Virus record (IMG/VR): IMGVR_UViG_3300006922_000034 | Location: 1-52,491 of that record | Source of the DNA: a virus | DNA length: 52,491 bases | Strand: one strand, 5' to 3' | Part shown: positions 14,060 to 23,485 of the stretch, in pieces | How the letters are laid out: every line of letters starts with the position of its first letter | Numbering within the stretch: position 1 is the stretch's first letter | Position numbers and translations under genes: made by a program | Notes under the pieces: generated by a model | Databases searched by the model: none | What the model saw: only the letters and a program-made list of their open reading frames with translations | Told to the model about the DNA's origin: nothing

Positions 14060-15075
14060 TATTCGGTGTCTATGCTGTTATAAATATCAACCAACGTTTC
14101 TTTGTTGACTGTATTTGATTCTATTGTGTCTAATTGTGCAAGTACAATTTGATTTACACTTTCAAACAGTACTTCTCCTCCTTCAAACTCTTCCTCTTCT
14201 TTTACAGGAATAAGTTGAAGTTCTCTTACATTATATTGTTCTGCAAACTTCTCTCTAATAAAGTTTGCTTCTTCGTAACTGATGCTAATATCAAGTTTTA
14301 CTCTAGCATAAGTGTATTCATCCAATAAGTTTTGGTGATCATCTAATAATTCTTTTAAAGAAAATACTCTGTATTTTGGACATTCTGTCCAATTAACATA
14401 TTGTGGTTCTTCTCCCCATGTTAAGAACATAGCACCACGTTCGTCATCTCTAACATCTGCGTAATTATGTGGAAATGCATTTCCTATATAATGTATATTA
14501 TTTTTATATTGTCGTTTATGGAAATGTCCACTAAACACATATTCAGGCCCACTTAGCATTTTATCATTAATGCCACCGTGATCAGGCATTTCTACCATTG
14601 CATTCATTTTAAAGTAGGGTAATTCAAAATGCCCAAACATATATTTGCATTGCATTTTAGAAACTGTTTTATAATCATCTCCAACAAGCCATGGAATAAT
14701 TGCAACATCGTCTTGTTCAAACATGTCGTCAACCATTACAAAATTTGATAGGTCACGAGCATATTCTATGCTATTCATATCTCGTTTATCTTTGTAATAA
14801 AGATCGTGATTACCAGTTATAAAGTAAACAGTTTCAAATGCATCATTAAGTTTTTTAAGATCTTTAATAGATGCATTCATTGTTGCAACACTTATACTTG
14901 CTCTATGGTGACTCCAGTCACCTAGAAATATACAAGTTTCTGCATTTCTGGCTTTTGCTTCTGCTATAAACCAGTCCACATACCTGTGGCAGTCTTCTAA
15001 ATGTAAGCGACTGTTTTGCTTTAATCCGTAATGTATATCCGTAAAGCAGGCCGCTGTCTTAAACAGTTGGGCCAT
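14059..15075 (-). CDS. 47: Recombination nuclease subunit gp47 (Mre11/SbcD-like)
   Basis: 338 residues, the T4 length. Metallophosphoesterase that forms the nuclease complex with gp46. The motifs are in order: D13-I-H15, GD52-D53W in FLGDW, G-N89-H90-D91, H149 in FGHFE, and H184/H186 in SGHFHKR. These supply the two-metal site. Gene 47 directly precedes 46 with a one-base overlap and follows gp55 with a 2-bp gap, so 55-47-46 read as one transcript from the promoter at 15987-16014. Confidence 0.95.
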   Translation of the reverse strand: MAQLFKTAACFTDIHYGLKQNSRLHLEDCHRYVDWFIAEAKARNAETCIFLGDWSHHRASISVATMNASIKDLKKLNDAFETVYFITGNHDLYYKDKRDMNSIEYARDLSNFVMVDDMFEQDDVAIIPWLVGDDYKTVSKMQCKYMFGHFELPYFKMNAMVEMPDHGGINDKMLSGPEYVFSGHFHKRQYKNNIHYIGNAFPHNYADVRDDERGAMFLTWGEEPQYVNWTECPKYRVFSLKELLDDHQNLLDEYTYARVKLDISISYEEANFIREKFAEQYNVRELQLIPVKEEEEFEGGEVLFESVNQIVLAQLDTIESNTVNKETLVDIYNSIDTE

Positions 15076-15077
15076 AA

Positions 15078-15947
15078 TTAATCGTTTATATCACTTTGTG
15101 CAGATGTTTCTGCCGCTTCTCTTATCTGTCTCATTTCTTCTTCATGAGCAATCTGTCTGCCATAACTAGGTAGGTGTCCTTGTTCTATAAGGATGTCATC
15201 TCTAATCATTTGATTTCGTTTTTCTAAATTTAAAATTCTAGTAAAACTATTATTTACTGCGGCAGTATAATATGCAAACGGGTTATCAGATTTTGCTTCA
15301 TTAAACTGTAGGCCTATTTGGCTAAGTTGAACCAATGCTTGTCCACGCATTTCGTCTACATAAGTGTAGCCTCTCCAGTTTGCTCTGTGACTATACCTTT
15401 CAACTAGTTTTAAAAACATTGTACCTAACTTATTAGTGATCTTACCATGATCAACACTAAAGTGACCATTGCTTAAACTTCCCTGCCAGTGACTTCTTGC
15501 AACTTCAGTTACTTCACCATTTACATAAGCATAATGTTTAAAAGAAGGAAAGTTTACCTTTGCTTTAGTTTCTGCTTCATTTTTAGGAATTCTTTTCCTT
15601 CCTGGTTCATCTGGAATATGCTCCATGGTCATTACACGGAATACTAATTCTTCCTGTGGAATACTTTTTGGGTCAACTGCAAACTCTTTCTGTTTTGGTT
15701 TATTTTTATAATCCTTAGGATCATGATCAGCCATTGCGGCTTGGTAACCAATTGACTGCATTAAAGAAGCACGATTTTCTCTTGCTAATTTAATACTGTT
15801 TCTATTAATTTTATTCACATCTTGCAAAATAACATCATACTTTGCATACATTTCATCTGTAACATAACAGTATGTCATTTTACTTTTATGGATTTCTTTT
15901 AGAATATCTTTATTATTAAGATAATTTACTTTTTTAGGCTGTGCCAT
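15078..15947 (-). CDS. 55: Late-transcription sigma factor gp55
   Basis: 289 residues, longer than T4 gp55 (185). The extra length is an N-terminal extension of about 150 residues. The region from about 165 to 265 carries the family core: KLGTMFLKLVERYSHRANWR, GYTYVDEMRGQALVQLSQIG, and NPFAYYTAAVNNSFTRILN, corresponding to sigma region 2, which contacts RNA polymerase and the -10 octamer. gp55 recognises TATAAATA in T4. Here the expected sites read GATAAATA. AGGAG precedes the start. An early sigma70-type promoter upstream fits its need to be made before the late genes. Confidence 0.9.
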   Translation of the reverse strand: MAQPKKVNYLNNKDILKEIHKSKMTYCYVTDEMYAKYDVILQDVNKINRNSIKLARENRASLMQSIGYQAAMADHDPKDYKNKPKQKEFAVDPKSIPQEELVFRVMTMEHIPDEPGRKRIPKNEAETKAKVNFPSFKHYAYVNGEVTEVARSHWQGSLSNGHFSVDHGKITNKLGTMFLKLVERYSHRANWRGYTYVDEMRGQALVQLSQIGLQFNEAKSDNPFAYYTAAVNNSFTRILNLEKRNQMIRDDILIEQGHLPSYGRQIAHEEEMRQIREAAETSAQSDIND

Positions 15948-15986
15948 TAACTCTCCTCAAAATTATAATTCATTTATATTGTTAGT

Positions 15987-16014
15987 ATTATACACAACTA
16001 TTGCGTATTGTCAA
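15987..16014 (-). promoter_or_regulatory. Sigma70-type early promoter for gp55-gp47-gp46
   Basis: On the minus strand: TTGACA (16014-16009), a 16-bp spacer and TATAAT (15992-15987), both consensus hexamers. The predicted start near 15980 gives a leader of about 33 nt with GAGGAG before gp55. It is divergent from the late promoter at 16062-16069. Confidence 0.85.
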
Positions 16015-16061
16015 TGTATATTTAGCCACTTTTATTAATTAACAATAGTTTTAATGAATGT

Positions 16062-16069
16062 GATAAATA
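16062..16069 (+). promoter_or_regulatory. T4-type late promoter for the gp48-53-hub-5 unit
   Basis: GATAAATA. The predicted start near 16075 leaves a leader of only about 13 nt, which consists almost entirely of the ribosome site (AGGAG) before the ATG at 16088. Confidence 0.78.
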
Positions 16070-16087
16070 TATACACAGGAGATTAAT

Positions 16088-16999
16088 ATGTCGTTCTTTC
16101 AAAAGAGTGTAAACAGTTTTTTAAATAACAAAATTAGTGAAAAAGTATCAGGGTTAGACCCTAGGGTACAATCTATATTTTGGAATTTAATGGGTAAAGA
16201 AGGGTTCGGTCCTTACGATACCGGAACTAGTAAAATTCATGTAGAAGAAAGAATTAAAAAAGCACAGGAATTAGCGGCGGCAACATCAGCCTCTGGACAA
16301 ATACAAATAAATGATAGTGGCTCAGAAACAAATGGTGACATTTCAAACTTTGATTGGAGAGCAAGACTTCGTCCTAAAAATGGTGGAATGAATCAAATAT
16401 ACGGTATGGCTGGCGAGGACGGAGATTCTAAAAGTTCTTTACTAGCACCACTTAAAGCAACAGGTGGTTTGGTTTGGCAAGTTACACCACAGATATTTTT
16501 ATCAGGTGTTGCAAACTATAATGCACAACAACTACATGGTTCTAACTATCCTATATACACATATATGAATAGTACTCCTCCTTCACTGCCTGTACAGGCA
16601 GATTTTTATGCTAACGACATGTTTGATGGCCATTACTTATTAGCAATGATGCATTTTTTAAAGACAGCAACAAAGAGTTATTTCGGTGAGAAGTCGGTTG
16701 TTCAACAAACTTATGGTACACCTCCTCCTACATTAATATTTGAATATTTGGGAGAACACGGCTTTAACAAAGTACCAGTTATTATAAACGACTATTCTAT
16801 ACAGTTACCTGAAGATTGTGATTATGTTCCGGTTGTTACAAATGTTGGCGGTGGTGAAGGAACAGAAACAACTTATGTACCTACAAGAATGAACGTTATG
16901 GTAAACTTAACACCTAACTATACACCTAAAAAATTAAGAAAGAAATTTGACTTAGATGATTTAAGATCTGGAAAGGGATATAAAGGAGGATTCGTTTAA
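16088..16999 (+). CDS. 48: Baseplate tail-tube cap protein gp48-like (gp54 possible)
   Basis: 303 residues. Family segments: FDWRARLRPKNGG (about 89), the LLAPLKATGGLVWQVTPQIFLSGVANY block, HYLLAMMHFLKTATKSYFGE, and PTLIFEYLGEHGFNKVPVIINDYSIQLP. These resemble the gp48/gp54 group that caps the baseplate hub and starts tail-tube polymerisation. The gene precedes gp53, the order I recall for marine T4-like phages with gp48. gp48 and gp54 share fold, so assignment between them is not certain. The last base of its stop is shared with the gp53 start. First gene of a late unit. Confidence 0.68.
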   Translation: MSFFQKSVNSFLNNKISEKVSGLDPRVQSIFWNLMGKEGFGPYDTGTSKIHVEERIKKAQELAAATSASGQIQINDSGSETNGDISNFDWRARLRPKNGGMNQIYGMAGEDGDSKSSLLAPLKATGGLVWQVTPQIFLSGVANYNAQQLHGSNYPIYTYMNSTPPSLPVQADFYANDMFDGHYLLAMMHFLKTATKSYFGEKSVVQQTYGTPPPTLIFEYLGEHGFNKVPVIINDYSIQLPEDCDYVPVVTNVGGGEGTETTYVPTRMNVMVNLTPNYTPKKLRKKFDLDDLRSGKGYKGGFV

Positions 17000-17301
17000 T
17001 GGCTAGATATAATAAACAGTCCTTTATAACAACAAGCCAATTAATAGGAAACAAGTTTTTAGATGTAAATACTATTCCTAATATCCCCACATCAATTTAC
17101 GATGAAGATTTTGTAATCACACAAGAGTTCGATCAAAGACCAGATTTACTTGCATACAAATTATATGAATCATCCAGGTTATGGTGGGTATTTTCTATGA
17201 GAAATTTAGACAAATTAAAAGACCCAATCAGAGACTTTAAAGCAGGAACTAAAATTAAACTACCTTCATCGGATTCCATTAAAGATATATTTTCGAGGTA
17301 A
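16999..17301 (+). CDS. 53: Baseplate wedge protein gp53
   Basis: 100 residues, about half of T4 gp53 (196). It keeps the most conserved part: LAYKLYESSRLWWVFSMRN followed by LDKLKDPIRDFKAGTKIKLPS, which ends in a LysM-like turn. In T4, gp53 joins neighbouring baseplate wedges around the hub. The short length is as I remember for marine relatives. Coupled to gp48 by a one-base overlap. The next gene starts 3 bp downstream. Confidence 0.85.
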   Translation: MARYNKQSFITTSQLIGNKFLDVNTIPNIPTSIYDEDFVITQEFDQRPDLLAYKLYESSRLWWVFSMRNLDKLKDPIRDFKAGTKIKLPSSDSIKDIFSR

Positions 17302-17304
17302 TAT

Positions 17305-20300
17305 ATGTCTTCAGTAAACGAAAATCAAGCAGGCGACAAAGATTACGGCATTTATAAAAGTGACGTTCCAAATAGTGAATATAGAATCAAAACACATTGG
17401 GGTAAAAGATTTTTTGATCAGTTTGACCTTTACGAAGGAGGCAGTCCGACTTTTGAAGACATTGAAAAGCGAATAGAAAGTTACAGTAATAGAACAACTG
17501 ATGAGTTTAATCAAGATGAATTAGACGATTTGAATCATTTTAGAGCCATGGCCGGTTTAGCAGAATTGGACAATCACAAGGACGACAAACAAAATAATGA
17601 AACTATAAATGATCAAAAGAATGTGTACTCTAAATTTTTAAGAAATAAAGTACGAGGAAACATATTAGACGGCTACTATACTCCACAGTATGTTTTTACC
17701 TTGTATATGTTAAAAAGAAATAAATTAGCCGAATACCAACAACAGACTGGACCAAAGGATGGTGCAGGTAAAGATTCAGGTGACTCCGACGAAGCAAGAG
17801 AAGATACACCTAAAGAAAGCACATTTGTAAAACACAGGACACTTACAAAACCTAACCCTCAAGATTATGTAATTATAGCACAAACAGGAACTACTGATAT
17901 AGGAATAGACGACGTTACTATACAAACATTTAATGGTCTAGACAGTGATGTTATACCATTAAAAGTAGACTTTAAACTTACAGAACCCGGTTCCATATCT
18001 CTTTTAGATAGAATAGCAGAAGCAAAGCGATATTGCGGATATAATAAACCAATATCAACATTACCTGGAATGTTTTTACAATTGGAATTTGCTGGATATC
18101 CAGATGCATCTGCACATGACGGTGTTCCAATTGATTCTGAAGTAGATGGCAAGCCTGAAAGAATACCTCTTGGATTTCCTTCAGATGCAGACGGAGATGC
18201 ATCCAAAGTTCCTACAGAAATGTATTTTGAATTAGGCGGTGTAACATATGATATGGAAATAAGTGCAGAAGGAGCCACTTATAATGTTAGTGCATATAGA
18301 CAGAAAACAGGCGGTAGAGATAGATTACATTTAAAGACTGCTCACACTATTAAAGGCAGAACCCTATCAGAACTGTTAGGTGGGCTACATCCAGTACAAC
18401 CAGGTAGTACTTCTGATACAACACCGGATAATTCACAAGATCCTGATGCCGGTGCTTCAGGAGATGAAGTCACTGACACTGGTACTGATGCTACAACACC
18501 AGCCGAAGAATGGTATGGATTGGAATATGCCTTTAATAAAGATTTTGAAGATTTAGACGACCCGGTAGATAAAAAGACGAACGAAGAGTTTAAATTATTT
18601 TTAGACGGGTTTATATCAAATTTTGCTTGTAAAGAAGGTGATCCTATTAAAATGACGCCAGATACGATTTCTGATGCATTATTAAAGGATTATAGTTTAT
18701 TAGAAACATTCGCAAAATCAGGTTCAATTACAAAATTAACTGACACTGGTGATAAAGTGTTGAATTGGCAAACCCAAACAGATCAGCAGTCAGTTGAAGA
18801 CGACGCCGCTGGTGGACCGGTAATTGTTGAATATGATGTTAGTAGATCAATAAACGACAGCATCAATGTTAATGGTGCTAGGGGAGATATATCAATTACT
18901 GAAGAAGTAGAAAAAACTATTAATGGTAAAGCCGTTTATTCAGATCCTTTAATTTCAATTAACATTCCCGCTGGTACTCATATCAAAGATTGTATATATT
19001 TAGTTTTATCCCTCAGTGAAGATTTTGTTAATAAAGCAATTAGAATTAAACCTGGAGGTTACAATGAGAAAGACATTAAAACTGTTGATAGTGCATATTC
19101 AAGGTGGCTTACATTAGATACAGATCACTTTGTAGATTTTTCAGAACAAAGTTGGGACGAAAAAAAGGGTTCTTACGATGAATACTTTCATGTAAGACCA
19201 GTGTTGTCTTATACTAGTAATCCAAACATGATTATATTTGAAGAAGAATATGAAAAAATTAAAAATCCAACATTAAAAGAAATTTCAACTCTGTTAGACT
19301 CAATGTCCATACAAAAAGAATACTACTATAGTTATACAGGACTTAACACGCAAATATTGGATTTGTCCTTAACATTTGATGAGGCTTATGCATTAAATAT
19401 ACCAGCATTTGGATTTGGAGACTATGCTCAACAGTCTGGTGTAGCCACAGCATCTGCATTAAAAGAAGAAGAAAATGCACAAAATACAAATGATAGTGAA
19501 GGCGTAAACGATATCTTAAGTAAAGATAAAAAAGCAGGTGGAATTTTTGAGACTCTCAAAGGACTTAGTGATGTAGAATTTGAAAAATTTGCAGAATTCG
19601 CCGGATACTCTTCAGAAGACATTTCTAGATTAGTGCAAGAAAAAAATTATGTAAATGAATTTGGAAGTGTAAGGGGAACAACAAATATAGAAGACCAAGA
19701 ATACCTAAAAGAATTTGCGAGTGGTTTGGCTATGGATGACGTAGGAGATGCAATATTATCTGGTTACACTAGAACCACAGAAAATAGTGAAGACCCGGTA
19801 CCAACAGAAACTACAGAGTTATTGACCGATTTAAGTAATGATTTAACTGTAGTGTCTCCTTACATATATGCTTCTGCATTAGTTATGGGACTGGAAGGAA
19901 ATGACATGGCGGCGGAATTTTACAAGTCACTTGACAATGAGCAACTTGGAGAAGAATTTCAAAATATAGTTAAGCCTAAATTAGATACAGTAGAAGTATC
20001 TAATATTGTTGAATCTGCACCGGAAGAAAGAAACTCCATTAGGTCAACAACAATGAGTCATTTAATGAGACAATATACAAATGCGGCGTCTACACAAATG
20101 ATGGATCTATCTGTTAGGGGAGACCCTTATTGGTTAGGCAACGATGTGTTTTATGACGTCCGTAAAGAAAGCGACGGTCAGCCTGATTTTACAAAAAAGA
20201 CACAAGATATTTTCTTTGTAATGGAAGCACCTAGAAAACTAGATTTTGATTTAGATGACGAAGATAACAATACCGGTTTATTTGATTATGGCAGTATAAA

Positions 20301-20550
20301 TTATACACTAAGTGGAGTTTATCTGGTGTATAGATGTACATCCAATTTCAGCGGAGGATTGTTTACACAAGAGTTAAATATGGCACAGAACAAATTATAT
20401 GAATTTTCTAAAATAGAAACAATTAAAAGAACCGGAACACAGAATTTAGAAGATTTTGAAAATTATAAAGCACAAAAGGCCTGGAACGAAAGTAGAGCAG
20501 AATACTATAAGAAACAAGAAGAACAACGCTCAGGAACACCAACAGAGTAA
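17305..20550 (+). CDS. Large baseplate hub-like structural protein (gp27 position)
   Basis: 1081 residues. It lies between gp53 and gp5, where a hub protein is expected. The C-terminal domain (about 945-1055) contains MMDLSVRGDPYWLGNDVF and then NYTLSGVYLVYRCTSNFSGG, a pattern typical of phage hub proteins of the gp27/gpD type. An N-terminal beta-rich part (about 190-340) includes FKLTEPGSISLLDRIAEAKRYCGY. The middle has acidic, low-complexity linkers (about 150-180 and 375-405). It is far larger than T4 gp27 (391), so any equivalence is functional inference. Start supported by GAGG upstream. It ends 6 bp before gp5. Confidence 0.62.
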   Translation: MSSVNENQAGDKDYGIYKSDVPNSEYRIKTHWGKRFFDQFDLYEGGSPTFEDIEKRIESYSNRTTDEFNQDELDDLNHFRAMAGLAELDNHKDDKQNNETINDQKNVYSKFLRNKVRGNILDGYYTPQYVFTLYMLKRNKLAEYQQQTGPKDGAGKDSGDSDEAREDTPKESTFVKHRTLTKPNPQDYVIIAQTGTTDIGIDDVTIQTFNGLDSDVIPLKVDFKLTEPGSISLLDRIAEAKRYCGYNKPISTLPGMFLQLEFAGYPDASAHDGVPIDSEVDGKPERIPLGFPSDADGDASKVPTEMYFELGGVTYDMEISAEGATYNVSAYRQKTGGRDRLHLKTAHTIKGRTLSELLGGLHPVQPGSTSDTTPDNSQDPDAGASGDEVTDTGTDATTPAEEWYGLEYAFNKDFEDLDDPVDKKTNEEFKLFLDGFISNFACKEGDPIKMTPDTISDALLKDYSLLETFAKSGSITKLTDTGDKVLNWQTQTDQQSVEDDAAGGPVIVEYDVSRSINDSINVNGARGDISITEEVEKTINGKAVYSDPLISINIPAGTHIKDCIYLVLSLSEDFVNKAIRIKPGGYNEKDIKTVDSAYSRWLTLDTDHFVDFSEQSWDEKKGSYDEYFHVRPVLSYTSNPNMIIFEEEYEKIKNPTLKEISTLLDSMSIQKEYYYSYTGLNTQILDLSLTFDEAYALNIPAFGFGDYAQQSGVATASALKEEENAQNTNDSEGVNDILSKDKKAGGIFETLKGLSDVEFEKFAEFAGYSSEDISRLVQEKNYVNEFGSVRGTTNIEDQEYLKEFASGLAMDDVGDAILSGYTRTTENSEDPVPTETTELLTDLSNDLTVVSPYIYASALVMGLEGNDMAAEFYKSLDNEQLGEEFQNIVKPKLDTVEVSNIVESAPEERNSIRSTTMSHLMRQYTNAASTQMMDLSVRGDPYWLGNDVFYDVRKESDGQPDFTKKTQDIFFVMEAPRKLDFDLDDEDNNTGLFDYGSINYTLSGVYLVYRCTSNFSGGLFTQELNMAQNKLYEFSKIETIKRTGTQNLEDFENYKAQKAWNESRAEYYKKQEEQRSGTPTE

Positions 20551-20556
20551 AGTAAA

Positions 20557-22197
20557 ATGGCACACAGATATACAAGAGAACAACATGTAACAGACGGAAT
20601 TTATTTCGGTGAAGTCGTATCTGCACAAGACCCAGATATGAACGGTAGGCTTAAAGTATATATTCCAGCACTACATAAAAGAAGAAAAAATCCTAAAGGC
20701 TCAAACGATAGAGAAATGGCAACATTTAATTGTATCTGGACCTCTCCATTTGCAGGTGGTACAAACTATGCAAATGAAAATGTAAATATGAAAGATGACC
20801 ACAGGGGGTCTGGAAAATCATATGGTATGTGGATGGTTCCGCCTGATGCAGGAACGCAGGTTGTAGTAGCATTTGGGCAAGGAAATTTAAAATACGGAGT
20901 TATAGTAAGTTGTTTATTTCCTGAAGATCGTGCATTTATGGTGCCGGGTGTGGCAGGATCTCCCTTTAACTACTCTAAACTAGGGTATAAATTACCAGTA
21001 AGTGAAAAGAACAAATTTGATAATGAAAATCCTGGTAAAGGAACAGATGTATTAAGGCCGGCACACTTAGATTATGCAAGACCTATTTACGAGCAAGGAT
21101 TACTGGGCGACAACGTTAGAGGAGCATCCTCAAGTACATCTAGAAGAGAATCTCCTAGTAGTGTGTTTGGAATATTAACACCGGGTAATATAAAACCACC
21201 CACAGGAGACGGTCCGGCATTGCCTGGCAACAGAGGTGCAGGACATCAATTTGTAATGGACGACGGTGATCAAAACGGTGCCAGCAAAAATATAAGATTG
21301 AGAACAGGTGGTGGTAATCAAATTCTACTAGATGATAATGAAGGAATAATTTACTTCATTAACAAGAGCGGTAAAGCCTGGATGGAATTAGATCAAGCAG
21401 GCGGGATAACAATATTTGGAGAAGGGTCAGTAGATATTCGCTCTAAAGGAAATTTTAATTTAAGAGCAGATAGAAATGTAAATATAGAAGCCGGTGGTGA
21501 TGTCAATATTAAAGCCGCAGGAGATACAGCAACTGGTGATGGTGACCAGTATGTTGGCTTACAGCCTATTCCCGGACTTCCATCATTAGGGTATGGTGGT
21601 AACTTAAGATTTGAAAGTGTTGCACAAACATCTATATACTCTGGACAGAGTGCCCAACTTACATCAGTAGGAGGAGATATAGATATAAGTGCCGCAGGTA
21701 GATCAGCGATTACAGGTGGAACAACTGGCGTAGATATATTTGCAGGTGCAGGTGGAATTAAAATGATGTCTGCATTAGGTGGTATCCATTTAAATTCTTC
21801 ATTAGGGATAAATTTAACTAGTACAGCACCTATTAGTTTAGCAGGACTTCCAGTCTTACTAAATTCTCCTGGAGGCATACCAGGTATGCCGGCATTACCA
21901 GCCTTATCAGGTAGTGCAATATCAACAAACAAACATGACGACTGGTCTAGTAAAACTCCTGATTTTGGAGATTCCGATGATTTAATGCCAGATACTACAA
22001 CAGAAAATGCGTCAGGTAGGGAAAAAGGTTCTACTGTTAAATCTATAGTAACAACCATGCCTACTGCAGAACCTTATTTAAATCATTTTAAATCAGATGC
22101 AATGGCACACCAACAGTCTTCTATGACAGAAGAAGATTATGATGATGAATTAGGTCCTAACGATGCTGATTCACCAGACGGATATTTGGGAGGTTAA
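20557..22197 (+). CDS. 5: Baseplate central spike gp5-like, without lysozyme domain
   Basis: 546 residues. Residues about 10-140 form the gp5/VgrG-type OB fold (IYFGEVVSAQDPDMNGRLKV, then MVPPDAGTQVVVAFGQGN). Residues about 240-400 are a repetitive beta-helix spike (GSVDIRSKGNFNLRADRNVN, then IEAGGDVNIKAAGD). T4 gp5 has a lysozyme domain between these two parts. Here that space (about 145-235) is a proline/serine-rich linker with no glycosidase motif. The C-terminus adds an acidic disordered tail. The adjacent downstream gene carries a lysozyme-like fragment, so the functions may have been split. It is 6 bp after the hub-like gene. Confidence 0.85.
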   Translation: MAHRYTREQHVTDGIYFGEVVSAQDPDMNGRLKVYIPALHKRRKNPKGSNDREMATFNCIWTSPFAGGTNYANENVNMKDDHRGSGKSYGMWMVPPDAGTQVVVAFGQGNLKYGVIVSCLFPEDRAFMVPGVAGSPFNYSKLGYKLPVSEKNKFDNENPGKGTDVLRPAHLDYARPIYEQGLLGDNVRGASSSTSRRESPSSVFGILTPGNIKPPTGDGPALPGNRGAGHQFVMDDGDQNGASKNIRLRTGGGNQILLDDNEGIIYFINKSGKAWMELDQAGGITIFGEGSVDIRSKGNFNLRADRNVNIEAGGDVNIKAAGDTATGDGDQYVGLQPIPGLPSLGYGGNLRFESVAQTSIYSGQSAQLTSVGGDIDISAAGRSAITGGTTGVDIFAGAGGIKMMSALGGIHLNSSLGINLTSTAPISLAGLPVLLNSPGGIPGMPALPALSGSAISTNKHDDWSSKTPDFGDSDDLMPDTTTENASGREKGSTVKSIVTTMPTAEPYLNHFKSDAMAHQQSSMTEEDYDDELGPNDADSPDGYLGG

Positions 22198-22198
22198 G

Positions 22199-23485
22199 AT
22201 GACAGAAAAGAAAGGACATAATCCAACACCTGTACAAAGTTTTAGTGACGGTCTCGATGCAAAAACGAAAAAAGTAGAAGAAACTTCCAAAGCATTTTCT
22301 GAGGCAGTTGGTGCCGTTTCAGGTGCAAGGGTAGCCGCAGAAAGAAAAAAATTACTAGGTAAATTAAAGGGTATTGGAAATAGTTTACTTGGGCCTATAA
22401 AAGACAAAATTAGTAATTTCAGTAATCCAGTATTTAAGAAGATAGAAGAAATACAAAGTTATATGGATGTACAAACATTATTACTTAAAGTATTGCCTCC
22501 AATAAGAGTAATGATGACCAATGCATTTGGTGATAAAGTTATTGGGCCTTCTAAAATATTAAAAGAAGCACAGGCAATGATCAAACAAGTGCAATTAGAT
22601 ATTAATAATTTAGAAACTTTAGTAGATGATGTAAAGGCTTTACCGGCACAAATGAATGCTTTAGCCAATGCTACAATCAACGACATCTATGCATCTGCAG
22701 GATTAGTAGGTGGTTCAATGGCAGACTTTTCTAATCTTGCAAATTCTTTACAAAACGAATTTACTTTGGGTTCTTTAAATGATTTAATTAAAAGTACACC
22801 CGGTGCGGCAGTAGGAGAAAGTGGTAGCGGAGACGGTATTACAAACAGAGACTTATTTGTAAACATTGTTGCTGGATTAAAAGAAAAAGGAATTACACCA
22901 ATTATAGATGGACCGTCTATTATACTTGTAGACGATCAGGGAAATAAGGTTATAGATTTTAACAATGGCATAGGCCCTATAGGAATAAATCTTACAGCAA
23001 TGTCTTTATCGAAAGAATCAGAAAACAGTATTCATGCTCTTGTAAAAGTTCCTATTAGCGACTTTCAATTTGTTGCTCTTGTAAGTTTTGTAAATCATAT
23101 TGGACCTGTAAACTTTGCAGGAAGTTCTGTATTAAGACAATTAAACCAAGAGAACTATCACAGAGTACCAGAAATGATAATGAAATGGAGATCTGGTGCT
23201 TTATCGCCTAATGCAAGTGCTGTAGTTAAACAGGATTATGTAGATAGAAGACTTTTTGAAGCAGAATTATTCACTACACCAGACTGGGTAAACTTTGATT
23301 ACAAACCTGGAGAGGGTGCTTTATTGTCATGGCCACAACTTACAACAGAATTAAAGGAAGCCAAGAAGGCCGCAATAGAAGAATTAACAAATAAAGGTAT
23401 TGATCCAAGTACTGGAGAACAATATTTAGAAGGAAAGCCAGTAAAGAAAGACGACCCTACGGCTATATACGACCCTAAAGGTTAA
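22199..23485 (+). CDS. Structural protein with a degenerate GH24 lysozyme-like domain
   Basis: 428 residues. I choose the ATG at 22199, just after the gp5 stop and five bases from GGGAGG, over the Met at 22163 inside gp5. The N-terminal half is helical and coiled-coil-like (about 20-210). The C-terminal part (about 275-360) matches the second half of phage lysozymes: PISDFQFVALVSFVNHIG, then NFAGSSVLRQLNQENYHRVP, MKWRSG and DYVDRRLFEAELF. The N-terminal lysozyme signature with the catalytic Glu, Asp and Thr (E-X8-D-X5-T in T4) is not visible before it, only ILVDDQGNKVIDFNNGIGPIG. It is probably not an active hydrolase but a baseplate or spike component. Last gene of this late unit. Confidence 0.65.
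   Translation: MTEKKGHNPTPVQSFSDGLDAKTKKVEETSKAFSEAVGAVSGARVAAERKKLLGKLKGIGNSLLGPIKDKISNFSNPVFKKIEEIQSYMDVQTLLLKVLPPIRVMMTNAFGDKVIGPSKILKEAQAMIKQVQLDINNLETLVDDVKALPAQMNALANATINDIYASAGLVGGSMADFSNLANSLQNEFTLGSLNDLIKSTPGAAVGESGSGDGITNRDLFVNIVAGLKEKGITPIIDGPSIILVDDQGNKVIDFNNGIGPIGINLTAMSLSKESENSIHALVKVPISDFQFVALVSFVNHIGPVNFAGSSVLRQLNQENYHRVPEMIMKWRSGALSPNASAVVKQDYVDRRLFEAELFTTPDWVNFDYKPGEGALLSWPQLTTELKEAKKAAIEELTNKGIDPSTGEQYLEGKPVKKDDPTAIYDPKG

Noticed and set aside
22163-22198. Upstream Met of the lysozyme-like gene at 22163
   Set aside because: It lies inside gp5 and lacks a ribosome site. The ATG at 22199 follows GGGAGG at proper spacing.
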